DNA of 8,456 nucleotides from Planktotalea sp. Its GTDB lineage: Bacteria > Pseudomonadota > Alphaproteobacteria > Rhodobacterales > Rhodobacteraceae. This document shows, one piece after another, positions 1 to 6,625 of this stretch. The stretch is taken from contig JAHEGL010000049.1 of assembly GCA_024645145.1 (NCBI GenBank), positions 1 to 8,456 on the forward strand. The letters run 5' to 3'. The notes below the pieces were generated by a model that saw only the letters and a list, made by a program, of their open reading frames with translations, was not told the DNA's origin and made no database searches. Position numbers and translations under genes: made by a program. How positions within the stretch are numbered: the stretch's first letter is position 1; every line of letters begins with the position of its first letter.

Positions 1-1506
1 ACCGCGTTGTTGGGTGACTGACAGGGCAGGCGTCAGGCCATGCAGTTCGGGCATGCCGTTGGCCTTTGGTCCCTGGAAGCGCACAACGATCACAAGATCG
101 GAGGTGAATTCACCTGCTTTGAACGCATCCTTAACGGCGTCTTGGCTTTCAAACACACGGGCAGGGGCTTCGATCACATGACGCTCTGGCGCGACGGCGG
201 AGACTTTCATCATGCCGTGGCCCAAGTTGCCGTTGAGTTGCTTCAAACCACCGCTTGCTTGGAATGGATCATCCGCAGGGCGCAGGATTTTGTCATTGGC
301 GCTGTCTTTCGCGCCATCGCGGAAGATCAGAGCGCCGCCATCAAGCGCAGGCTCTTGTGCATGCAAGCCGAGACTATCGCCCGCAACAGTTTTCACATCT
401 TCATGCAACAGACCTGCATCAAGCAAACGACCGATCATATAGGGCAAACCACCCGCCGCATGGAAATGATTCACATCCGCCAAACCGTTTGGATAAACTT
501 TCGCCATCAGCGGTACGACAGAGGAAATCGCATCGAAGTCCTCAAGACGCAGATCAACGCCAGCAGCGCGCGCCATCGCAGGCAAGTGCAAGACCAGGTT
601 GGTCGAGCCGCCTGTGGCCATAAGGCCGACGATACCATTCACGAAGGCTTTTGCATCCAAGATATCGCAGACAGGGCGGTAATCATTGCCAAGCGAGGTG
701 ATCGCGAGGGCGCGTGTCGCTGCTTCGCGTGTGAGCGCATCGCGCAGCGGCGTGTTTGGGTTAACAAAGGAAGAACCGGGCAAATGCAGGCCCATAAACT
801 CCATCAACATCTGATTGGAGTTGGCTGTTCCGTAGAATGTGCAGGTGCCCGCAGAGTGATACGAGGCCATTTCCGCCTTCATCAGTGCGGCGCGATCAAC
901 CTTACCTTCGGCAAATTCATTGCGCACGCGCGCTTTTTCATCATTGGGCAGACCCGATTGCATGGGTCCGGCGGGGACAAAGATGCCTGGAATGTAACCG
1001 AAGGTTGCGGCTGCGATAATCAAACCAGGCACGATTTTGTCACAGACACCCAAATAAGCGGCGGCATCGAACGTGTTATGTGACAATCCGATGCCCGCCG
1101 CGAGGGCAATCACGTCGCGCGAGAAAAGTGACAGTTCCATTCCGGTTTGCCCTTGCGTGACACCATCGCACATAGCGGGAACACCGCCCGCGACTTGCGC
1201 TGTGCCGCCTGCGGCTTTGGCCGCTTCTTTGAGAATGGTGGGATAGCCTTCAAACGGTTGATGGGCAGACAGCATGTCGTTGTAGGCTGTAACGATACCA
1301 AGGTTAGGGGCAGGGGTTTCAGCCAGTGTTTGTTGATCTTCTCCCATAGCTGCATATGCGTGCGCTTGGTTACCACAGGTCAAATGTGCACGGCGCGGAC
1401 CCTCCGCTGCGGCGGCACGCATACGGTTTATGTATTTGGAACGTCGTGCCTCGGAGCGCTCTAAAATGCGGTCGGTGACGTCAGAAATGGTCGTGTGCAG
1501 GCTCAT
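1..1506 (-). CDS. edd: Phosphogluconate dehydratase (Edd), 3' end outside window
   Basis: Cytoplasmic Entner-Doudoroff enzyme that dehydrates 6-phosphogluconate to 2-keto-3-deoxy-6-phosphogluconate (KDPG), using an Fe-S cluster. The reverse strand reads openly from ATG at 1506 to the window edge: 502 codons, against about 600 in the family, so roughly the last 100 residues are missing. IlvD/Edd landmarks are visible: [12 protein letters not shown] (~74-85), [15 protein letters not shown] (~112-126), the CDK-x2-PG signature (C155) and the Edd-type [14 protein letters not shown] (C222). C113, C155 and C222 are the likely cluster ligands by analogy with IlvD. Edd is preferred to IlvD because of the [13 protein letters not shown] block and overall reading. 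The start fits the family N-terminus ([14 protein letters not shown]), but the ribosome site is poor: AGGA lies 11 nt upstream, inside a 10-bp palindrome (1517-1526). The KDPG aldolase gene eda commonly follows edd and would lie beyond the left edge (inference). Confidence 0.95.
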   Translation of the reverse strand, partial: MSLHTTISDVTDRILERSEARRSKYINRMRAAAAEGPRRAHLTCGNQAHAYAAMGEDQQTLAETPAPNLGIVTAYNDMLSAHQPFEGYPTILKEAAKAAGGTAQVAGGVPAMCDGVTQGQTGMELSLFSRDVIALAAGIGLSHNTFDAAAYLGVCDKIVPGLIIAAATFGYIPGIFVPAGPMQSGLPNDEKARVRNEFAEGKVDRAALMKAEMASYHSAGTCTFYGTANSNQMLMEFMGLHLPGSSFVNPNTPLRDALTREAATRALAITSLGNDYRPVCDILDAKAFVNGIVGLMATGGSTNLVLHLPAMARAAGVDLRLEDFDAISSVVPLMAKVYPNGLADVNHFHAAGGLPYMIGRLLDAGLLHEDVKTVAGDSLGLHAQEPALDGGALIFRDGAKDSANDKILRPADDPFQASGGLKQLNGNLGHGMMKVSAVAPERHVIEAPARVFESQDAVKDAFKAGEFTSDLVIVVRFQGPKANGMPELHGLTPALSVTQQRG

Positions 1507-1558
1507 GGTGATTAGTATCCTAGGATGGGGTTCTTGCCCGTAGTGGAGCAATCCCAAT

Positions 1559-1587
1559 TCTATATATGTTGTTAGCGCTAACGTCGA
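1559..1587 (-). promoter_or_regulatory. Putative sigma-70 promoter of edd
   Basis: Read on the minus strand, TCGACG (1587-1582, 4 of 6 matches to TTGACA) and TATAGA (1564-1559, 4 of 6 to TATAAT) are separated by exactly 17 bp. The GTTAGCGCTAAC palindrome fills much of the spacer. An A/T-rich stretch (about 1603-1620) lies just upstream and could act as an UP element. The transcription start would fall near 1552, giving a leader of about 45 nt. The boxes are only moderate matches, but position, spacing and the operator agree. Confidence 0.45.
1571..1582. promoter_or_regulatory. LacI-family operator-like palindrome upstream of edd
   Basis: GTTAGCGCTAAC is a perfect 12-bp inverted repeat with a central CG, the usual shape of LacI-family operators. 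It lies 64 bp upstream of the edd start, between the putative promoter boxes, where a bound repressor would block RNA polymerase. An extra half-site, CGCTAA, occurs at 1591-1596. In Rhodobacter sphaeroides the LacI-family regulator CceR, which senses 6-phosphogluconate, controls Entner-Doudoroff genes; a CceR-like regulator is the leading candidate here. That assignment comes from memory of the family and not from a motif scan. Confidence 0.7.
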
Positions 1588-1778
1588 GTACGCTAATACG
1601 CATTTCATTAATTTTTTTAACGTGCTCAATTCAAACTGATCGGGTCACAATTTCAATGTTTCGACCACGCAAAGATCACGTGTCGAACACGACACTGCCC
1701 CATTTTCGCCTCGCTTCGCTACCATCTACTGGTTGCAGAAAAGTACAAAACCAAGACCAGAAAGGTCGGGAGAACAAG

Positions 1779-2482
1779 ATGAAAAAACTTCGCTTTGCAA
1801 TGCTGGCTTTGGCCGCAGTCGCCGTATCAGCTTGCGCTGGTCCACAAGCCGCAACCCGTAACGCTGTAAGCACCGCACCGTTAGAGCCTAGTGCTTTGAC
1901 GCAGACAGAACCAAGCGTTGCTAAACAGCACCAAGCGTTGCTAAGAGGTCTGGCGACAACCTATATATTCCAAACCTGAACGTCACGCGCTTCTCAGTGG
2001 ACGTGCCCAAGACGTTGAAGGTGTCTGAAAAAAACAGCTATTACCCGAACGGCGACATTGTCTGGCGCGGTGACCTTTTTGGTGATCGTCACGCTCAGGT
2101 TGAAGCTATCTTGAAAGACAGCGCAGAACAGGCCGTGGCAAACTTGAACGGGTCGCGTGATGTGCATATGCATATCCAACTGACACGTTTTCACGGCTTG
2201 ACCGAAAAAGCACGTTACAGCACAGGTGGTGTTCACAACATCAACTTTTACATCACGTTGCGTGATCCGGTTACTGGCGCGACAGTTCGTCCAGCCGAGC
2301 ATGTTGTGACCAATCTTGATGCATTGCGCGGCACGGAAGCCATTCAGGCTGACAAGCTTGGTAACACACAAAAATTCCGTATCACCACCTTCTTAACTGG
2401 CGTTATCGCTGCAGAACTTGGTGAACCAGAGGGCTATAAGGACGAGAACCGCGGTTTCTTTGTTGCGCTACATCGCAACTGA
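1779..2482 (+). pseudogene. DUF6778-like lipoprotein gene, frameshifted by a 20-bp tandem duplication
   Basis: The reading frame opens at ATG 1779 behind a good ribosome site (GGGAG at 1768-1772, 6-nt gap). It encodes a lipoprotein signal peptide: MKKLRF, a hydrophobic core, and a VSAC lipobox with C19 as the predicted lipidated cysteine. The frame stops at 1979 after 66 codons. The rest of the protein continues in another frame to 2482. A 20-bp direct repeat (1905-1924 and 1925-1944) accounts for the shift: removing one copy gives a continuous 227-aa protein running through SVAKRSGDNLYIPNLNVT into SVDVPKTLKVSEKNSYYP. The body contains the DIVWRGDLFGDRHAQ block that I associate with the DUF6778 family of Rhodobacterales. 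Function is unknown; an outer-membrane or periplasmic lipoprotein is expected. As written it yields only a short, truncated lipoprotein. The cause could be a real mutation, reversible slippage or an assembly error. Confidence 0.8.
1905..1944. repeat. Tandem duplication, 2 x 20 bp
   Basis: Two adjacent 20-bp units, 1905-1924 and 1925-1944, differ at one base only (ACAGAACC... versus ACAGCACC...) and share CCAAGCGTTGCTAA. Twenty is not a multiple of three, so the second copy shifts the frame of the lipoprotein gene. Deleting either unit restores the same downstream frame. Confidence 0.92.
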
Positions 2483-2509
2483 TCCTTTTCAAGAGCCAAT
2501 CAGTTCGGT

Positions 2510-2538
2510 AAGGGGGCGCTATGACAGCGTCCCCTTTT
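2510..2538 (+). terminator. Terminator-like hairpin containing the rlmI-like start codon
   Basis: AAGGGGGCGCT (2510-2520) pairs with AGCGTCCCCTT (2526-2536) to form 11 base pairs including one G-U. The loop is ATGAC (2521-2525) and a TTTT run occupies 2535-2538. This looks like an intrinsic terminator for the upstream lipoprotein gene, 27 bp beyond its stop. The loop ATG is the start codon of the methyltransferase gene, and the purine-rich 5' arm is its only ribosome binding site. The hairpin could therefore stop read-through, hide the start site, or both. The T-run is short, so terminator strength is uncertain. Confidence 0.6.
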
Positions 2539-3717
2539 CCCGTCCTCCGCCTGAAACCCAAAGCCAACGCCCGCGCGATCCGCCATGGCGCGCCATGGGT
2601 TTATGATAATGAGCTCGTGCTTGATCGCCGCTCCAAAAGCCTGACCCCCGGTACGATTGCTGTGCTGGAAGATGCAGAGCGCCGGCCGATGGGTCTGGTC
2701 GCGGCCAATCCTTTGTCGCGCATCACCGCGCGCATGATCGAGCGCGATGTAACGGTGGCGATTGATCAAGCTTGGTTCGAACGTAAGGTCAGCCGCGCCT
2801 TGGAATTGCGTCAGCGTTTGTTTGATCAGCCGTTTTATCGTTTGATTCATGCCGAGGCTGATGGCCTTCCTGGTCTTGTTGTAGATCGTTTTGGGGACGC
2901 GCTTGTTGTGCAGCCTAATGCGGCTTGGCTTGAGCTACTGCTTGAGCCGCTCACTGCAGCGCTCAAAGAAGTGACGGGTGTTTCGACGATTTTAAAGAAC
3001 GCTGCGGGTCGTACGCGTTCTCTTGAAGGGTTGGATGATGAAAACGCTGTGCTTTTGGGCACCGCGCCTGAGGCAGCGATCATGGTGCCGATGAATGGTG
3101 CGTCTTATGCTGCTGATCTGACAGGCGGACAAAAAACTGGACTATTTTATGATCAACGCCCCAACCATGCTTTTGCTGCGCGTTTGAGCGAAGGCGCTGA
3201 TGTGTTGGACGTTTTCTCCCATGTGGGTGGTTTTGGTTTGGCAGCCCTTGCGGGTGGTGCGAAATCGGCGCTTTGTGTTGATGGTTCTGCTCCAGCGCTG
3301 GCTTTGGCAGAGCAGGGCGCTGAAGACGCAGGATTAAGCGCGCGTTTTGCGACCCGTAAAGGCGATGCGTTTGATGTGCTTGAAGCACTTGGGGCCGAGG
3401 GCGCGCAATATGATGTTGTGATCTGTGATCCCCCTGCGTTTGCGCCGAGCAAGGCCAAGCTCGAAGTCGGTTTGCGCGCTTATGAGCGTTTGGCAAAACT
3501 GGCGGCACCTTTGGTGAAAGAGGGTGGTTATTTAGTGTTGTGCTCATGCTCGCACGCGGCAGACCTTGGGAAATTTCGGTTTGCATGTACGCGTGGTATT
3601 GGCCGCGCAGAGCGCGCAGGTTCTCTTATTCACACAGGCTTTGCAGGGCCAGATCATCCGCTTATGCCGCAATTGGCAGAAAGCGGGTATCTCAAAGCGC
3701 TGTTCTATCGTCTGTGA
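2521..3717 (+). CDS. rlmI: RlmI-like class I SAM-dependent 23S rRNA (cytosine-5) methyltransferase
   Basis: COG1092-type enzyme, expected to transfer a methyl group from S-adenosylmethionine to C5 of a cytosine in 23S rRNA (C1962 for E. coli RlmI). At 398 aa it matches the family length of about 395-400. Visible parts in order: N-terminal PUA-like RNA-binding domain (RLKPKANARAIRHGAPWVY, ~10-28); central RlmI-type domain (RLIHAEADGLPGLVVDRFGD, ~107-126); GQKTGLFYDQR (203-213); SAM motif I VLDVFSHVGGFGL (228-240); acidic motif II D254; motif IV DPPAFAPSK (303-311); and CSCSH (341-345), which holds the presumed catalytic cysteine. ATG 2521 is the only plausible start: an in-frame TAA lies at 2509-2511 and no ATG, GTG or TTG precedes the PUA core. 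Its ribosome site is inside a hairpin. The stop overlaps the next gene by 4 bp. The exact target nucleotide is inferred from the family. Confidence 0.85.
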   Translation: MTASPFPVLRLKPKANARAIRHGAPWVYDNELVLDRRSKSLTPGTIAVLEDAERRPMGLVAANPLSRITARMIERDVTVAIDQAWFERKVSRALELRQRLFDQPFYRLIHAEADGLPGLVVDRFGDALVVQPNAAWLELLLEPLTAALKEVTGVSTILKNAAGRTRSLEGLDDENAVLLGTAPEAAIMVPMNGASYAADLTGGQKTGLFYDQRPNHAFAARLSEGADVLDVFSHVGGFGLAALAGGAKSALCVDGSAPALALAEQGAEDAGLSARFATRKGDAFDVLEALGAEGAQYDVVICDPPAFAPSKAKLEVGLRAYERLAKLAAPLVKEGGYLVLCSCSHAADLGKFRFACTRGIGRAERAGSLIHTGFAGPDHPLMPQLAESGYLKALFYRL

Positions 3718-4259
3718 AACTCCTGCTCGACACATGCGTTTTGTACCCGACGGTCATGCGCGAGATGTTGATAGGGGTTGCGAAAACGGGTGCGTTTGAG
3801 CCGCTTTGGTCAGAACGTATTTTAGAAGAGTGGCGTCGTGCGTCGCTGAAGCACGGTGAAGGTGCCGCGCAGGACGCAGTGAGCGAGGCGGTCTTTCTGA
3901 ACGTCGCCTTTCCCAATGCTGTCGTGCGCTACAATGCCGATCAAGAAGCACGGTTTTGGTTGCCAGATCCGTCGGACGTCCACGTCATAACAGCTGCGTC
4001 CCTTGCAGGTGTGGATGGGATCGTGACGCTGAACAATAAAGACTTTCCAAGCGATATTTTGGCCGAAGAAGGCCTCTCTCGGGTTAATCCTGACACGTAC
4101 CTGCTTGGCGTTTGGCAAGCATCACCTGACAAGGTAATGCCAGTCGCTCAAAGTGTTGTTGGCAAAGCCAACGCGCTTTCAGGGGAAGAATGGACCTTGA
4201 AAAGCTTGATGAAAAAAGCGCGGATGCCGAGGTTAGGAAAAGCATTGTCGCAGGCGTGA
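3714..4259 (+). CDS. PIN-domain protein, putative ribonuclease
   Basis: 181-aa protein starting at GTG 3714, whose start overlaps the TGA of the methyltransferase gene (GTGA). That overlap and the lack of a clear ribosome site point to translational coupling. PIN domains are Mg2+-dependent nucleases. The expected acidic residues are present: D6 in KLLLDTCVLYP, E38/E39 in ILEEW, D85 or D88 in LPDPSDVHVITAA, and D110 in LNNKDFPSDIL. I recall a family annotated in Rhodobacter-like genomes as RSP_2648-type PIN proteins, which this resembles. Many PIN proteins are VapC-type toxins, but no antitoxin-sized gene lies next to it, so a role in rRNA or other RNA processing is equally possible. The C-terminus after residue ~125 is a basic extension (KSLMKKARMPRLGKA). 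It converges on the M48 gene with 21 bp between the stops. Confidence 0.85.
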   Translation: MKLLLDTCVLYPTVMREMLIGVAKTGAFEPLWSERILEEWRRASLKHGEGAAQDAVSEAVFLNVAFPNAVVRYNADQEARFWLPDPSDVHVITAASLAGVDGIVTLNNKDFPSDILAEEGLSRVNPDTYLLGVWQASPDKVMPVAQSVVGKANALSGEEWTLKSLMKKARMPRLGKALSQA

Positions 4260-4280
4260 ATGTCGCTTGCTTTCAGATGC

Positions 4281-4961
4281 TTAGCTCCAACGCGCTTCCA
4301 GTTTCTCAAGTGCCGCAATGCGGTCATCGGTTTTAGGGTGGCTTAACAACCATGCAGGTGCGCGGCCTGCTTGGCTTTGCGTAAGCGCATCCAATTTGCG
4401 AAAGAGCGATATCTGTGGGGCGACGCCTAAACCTGCTTTGGTCAAAAGCGCAGCCGCATAAGCATCTGCTTCGTATTCGTCACTGCGCGATAAGCGTGCC
4501 GCCAGCAAAGACGTCAACATATTTGCAATCCATGGGCCAACGCCCGGGATGAAACGTCCGATAACCATCGCAAGCGCTGTGCGCAGCGCATTTTGTCCCG
4601 AAAAGTCGATCATTCTGCGGCGTGAATGCCCCAAGGCAACATGCCCAAGTTCATGGGCGATAACGGACGCGAGTTCTTCACCCGTGACATCACCATCCAG
4701 AAACTTCTTGTAAAAGCCACGTGTGATAAAGATGCGCCCATCAGGCGCAGCAAGACCGTTCACCGGATCAATCTCGTAAATGTTCACGCGCACCCGCGGC
4801 AAATCAAGCGCCTTGGCGAGCGAATTCATAATCGGCTGTAGCTTTGGATCTGCAAGTTCGCTTGATTGCTGATCAAGCTCGCGACCCGTGCGCCACACAG
4901 AGAAGCGGTACATCGCAAGGCCGTATATGACAGCCAATAAAATAGGGGCAAATTTCAACAT
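4281..4961 (-). CDS. Membrane-anchored M48-family zinc metallopeptidase
   Basis: 226-aa protein. One N-terminal hydrophobic segment (~4-20, MLKFAPILLAVIYGLAMY) acts as a membrane anchor or signal. The zinc site HELGH is at 103-107 and the third ligand lies in DEYEADAYA (E162). The preceding GRIFITRGFYKKFLDGDVTGEELASVIAHE block and the C-terminal SHPKTDDRIAALE are typical of M48 (HtpX/Ste24/BepA-like) peptidases. A second hydrophobic stretch (~125-155) could sit in or on the membrane. A role in membrane or envelope protein quality control is inferred. It is shorter than HtpX (about 290 aa) and lacks TPR repeats. ATG 4961 is chosen because an in-frame TAA lies two codons upstream; no clear ribosome site is seen. 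It probably shares a transcript with the 71-aa membrane protein 39 bp upstream. Confidence 0.9.
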   Translation of the reverse strand: MLKFAPILLAVIYGLAMYRFSVWRTGRELDQQSSELADPKLQPIMNSLAKALDLPRVRVNIYEIDPVNGLAAPDGRIFITRGFYKKFLDGDVTGEELASVIAHELGHVALGHSRRRMIDFSGQNALRTALAMVIGRFIPGVGPWIANMLTSLLAARLSRSDEYEADAYAAALLTKAGLGVAPQISLFRKLDALTQSQAGRAPAWLLSHPKTDDRIAALEKLEARWS

Positions 4962-5000
4962 AAGTTAGATATGGGTTTGCATGCAGGCTCAGGCAAGAAT

Positions 5001-5216
5001 TTAACCGAGGAAAATGCCAACAATCACCATCATCAAACCGATGACTGATAAAAATAGCGATCCCAGATTAAGCGGCAACACTTTTTGCACAGCCAAACGC
5101 AGCTCCTCATCGCTCAGGTTCGCTTTACGCGCTCGCTGCACACGGATGATGCTTAGGATCAGCCCAACCAATCCCAATAGTGACACAGCCGCGCCAGACC
5201 AAATCAAGCCATCCAT
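5001..5216 (-). CDS. Small membrane protein of unknown function, two predicted helices
   Basis: 71-aa protein with a strong ribosome site (AAGGA at 5228-5224, 7-nt gap to ATG 5216). Two hydrophobic helices (~4-24 and ~49-70) flank a charged, mostly basic loop (RVQRARKANLSDEELRLAVQK), which suggests a hairpin with a cytoplasmic loop. I do not recognise a named family. It is followed by the M48 peptidase gene 39 bp downstream on the same strand, so the two are probably cotranscribed. It might be a partner or substrate of the peptidase, but that rests only on position. Confidence 0.72.
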   Translation of the reverse strand: MDGLIWSGAAVSLLGLVGLILSIIRVQRARKANLSDEELRLAVQKVLPLNLGSLFLSVIGLMMVIVGIFLG

Positions 5217-5347
5217 CGCTCATTCCTTTACGCTTTCTATACGTTGCATCGCCTAACCTGTGGATGTCGTGCTCGCAAGCCCTTGCAGCCTTGAGGGCAG
5301 GGCGCTAGGGACAGGTCAATCTATCCAACACACCAGCGGAGTGCCCC

Positions 5348-5611
5348 ATGTCAGATGTAACCAGCGATTCCAGCTACCGCGTCACTGCAGATGAATTGCG
5401 CCAGTTTATCGAGCGTCTTGAGCGCTTGGATCAGGAAAAGAAAGACCTCGCTGAGCAGCAAAAAGAGGTGATGGCAGAGGCAAAGGGCCGTGGTTATGAC
5501 ACCAAAGTCATCCGCAAGGTGATTGCTTTGCGCAAGCGCGAGCCAGACGATATTGCCGAAGAAGAAGCGGTGCTCGAGATGTATAAAGAAGCGCTTGGAA
5601 TGCACTCTTAA
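5348..5611 (+). CDS. gapR: GapR (DUF2312) nucleoid-associated protein
   Basis: 87-aa protein with the complete DUF2312 signature: VTADELRQFIERLERLDQEKKD at the N-terminus, a long charged coiled-coil helix (EQQKEVMAEAKGRGYDTKVIR), and the C-terminal IRKVIALRKREPDDIAEEEAVLEMYKEALG. In Caulobacter, GapR forms a dimer/tetramer clamp on overtwisted, A/T-rich DNA ahead of forks and RNA polymerase and helps topoisomerases; the same role is expected here. The ribosome site GGAG (5338-5341) is 6 nt before ATG. It is divergent from the small membrane protein gene, with a 131-bp shared upstream region, and converges on the sulfotransferase-like gene with 45 bp between stops. Confidence 0.93.
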   Translation: MSDVTSDSSYRVTADELRQFIERLERLDQEKKDLAEQQKEVMAEAKGRGYDTKVIRKVIALRKREPDDIAEEEAVLEMYKEALGMHS

Positions 5612-5638
5612 TCTCTAATCGCGAATTTTAGCTTTATC

Positions 5639-5679
5639 GCGTGACGCTTTTGGGACTTACGGGCTTAAGAACGTCACGC
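5639..5679 (+). terminator. Long hairpin between convergent genes, possible gapR terminator
   Basis: GCGTGACG (5639-5646) is perfectly complementary to CGTCACGC (5672-5679). Going inward, after one C-A mismatch, seven more positions pair in the plus-strand RNA (three as G-U), leaving a 9-nt loop (5655-5663). The stop codon of the minus-strand gene lies in the loop. No T-run follows on the plus strand, so this is not a textbook intrinsic terminator. The wobble pairs are lost in the minus-strand RNA, so the longer stem forms only in the gapR transcript. Confidence 0.4.
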
Positions 5680-6537
5680 CAGGAATGCGGCTAATCTCGA
5701 AGATGTCTTCTTCGTATTGCTCTGTGAGTTGATCGACCAATGGTTCAGTCCAGCCCGGTAGATCAACTTCTTCCTCCACCATATCATCAATCGCAAACTT
5801 ATCGAGAAACGCTGTGATCACGCGGCGCGTTTGGACTTCTGTCATGTCGGGACGGCTCTCCAGATAGCTCTCAAAGCGCGTCATGCCCTCTGCACTCATG
5901 ATTTCCGACAGTAAGTCGTGTCCACCAAGGATAGGTTCATTCGCTGCAAGCCCTGCGATCTCGCGGATAAGCTCACTCCAGATCAAAGGCGTGTCTTCAT
6001 TGCTCCAAACCGTGATTGGCACATTGGGTGCTTCTTGACGGATCGAGGTGATCAGATCAGACCAATAGATGTCACGCGGGTCAGCGCCATCGAGAAATTC
6101 GACAAACTGCGTATGAGGCGTTGCGGCATACATAGCTGGCAAATGTGTCGCTGGGTTGCGGATGCTTAGAAATAGCTCAACCTCATCTTCTGCAAAAAGA
6201 TGCGTCATTAAGCCAAGACGCGATCCAGCATGTGGATAGATACGCCCTTTGTGAAAGCCAAGTTTGGGGACGCAAAAGAAGTTTTCGCTATGCATAATGA
6301 CGCGGTCCACATCGGTCGCGTCTGTGTCCAAGATTGCATCTAGAAATGCCATGCGCGAATCCGGTCCTGCGGAGCGCTTGGAAAGCGCCTTGACCGTAGC
6401 GCTGAGCAATTGACGGTAATGACGTGGTTTGGGCAACGCGATGCCACGTTGTTGCAACGCGGCCCTGTTTTGAACAGCGATTTGAGAAGTTTGCCGTCGT
6501 CCGTACAATGGGCGCCCGCATGGAGTATGAACTGCAT
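5657..6537 (-). pseudogene. Sulfotransferase-like protein gene with one-base frameshift near the 5' end
   Basis: The minus strand opens at ATG 6537 with MQFILHAGAHCTDDGKLLKSLFK, then leaves the frame. A neighbouring frame continues with NRAALQQRGIALPKPRHYRQLL and runs cleanly to the stop at 5657. Adding one base to the run of four Ts at 6468-6471 (A on the coding strand) joins both parts into a 293-aa protein. The N-terminal LHAGAHCT...KLLKSL resembles a degenerate PAPS-binding loop of sulfotransferases (HxGxxKTGTT), and SIRNPATHLPAMY (~125-137) resembles the R-x-P...S-x-Y 3'-phosphate-binding motif. I think it belongs to an uncharacterised Rhodobacteraceae protein family; enzymatic activity is not assured. 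If the frameshift is real, translation gives only a short peptide unless a start near 6508 is used, which would lose the PAPS loop. A homopolymer sequencing error is the main alternative. Confidence 0.7.
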
Positions 6538-6625
6538 CAGTGCCTGCTATTCCATAAACTGCTTTGATGTCGCACTATGGGCGCTTTTCTGGACAGTTAA
6601 ACCGATTTCCGGCACAAGTCGCCGC

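Noticed and set aside
40..1083. Long open frame on the plus strand (347 codons).
   Set aside because: It is the antisense shadow of edd, whose minus-strand reading has clear family motifs.
1566..1778. In-frame upstream extension of the lipoprotein gene.
   Set aside because: The lipoprotein signal peptide begins at 1779 with its own ribosome site. The extension is not protein-like and overlaps the edd promoter.
3540..3713. Upstream extension of the PIN gene inside the methyltransferase gene.
   Set aside because: It would overlap conserved methyltransferase sequence. PIN domains begin at the KLLLDTCV strand, which fits GTG 3714.
3714..4259. Complete VapBC toxin-antitoxin module.
   Set aside because: No antitoxin-sized gene is next to the PIN gene; the preceding gene is a full-length rRNA methyltransferase.
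6410..6625. 72-codon N-terminal extension of the permease.
   Set aside because: It runs antisense to the sulfotransferase-like gene, and a normal FbpB length results from ATG 6626.
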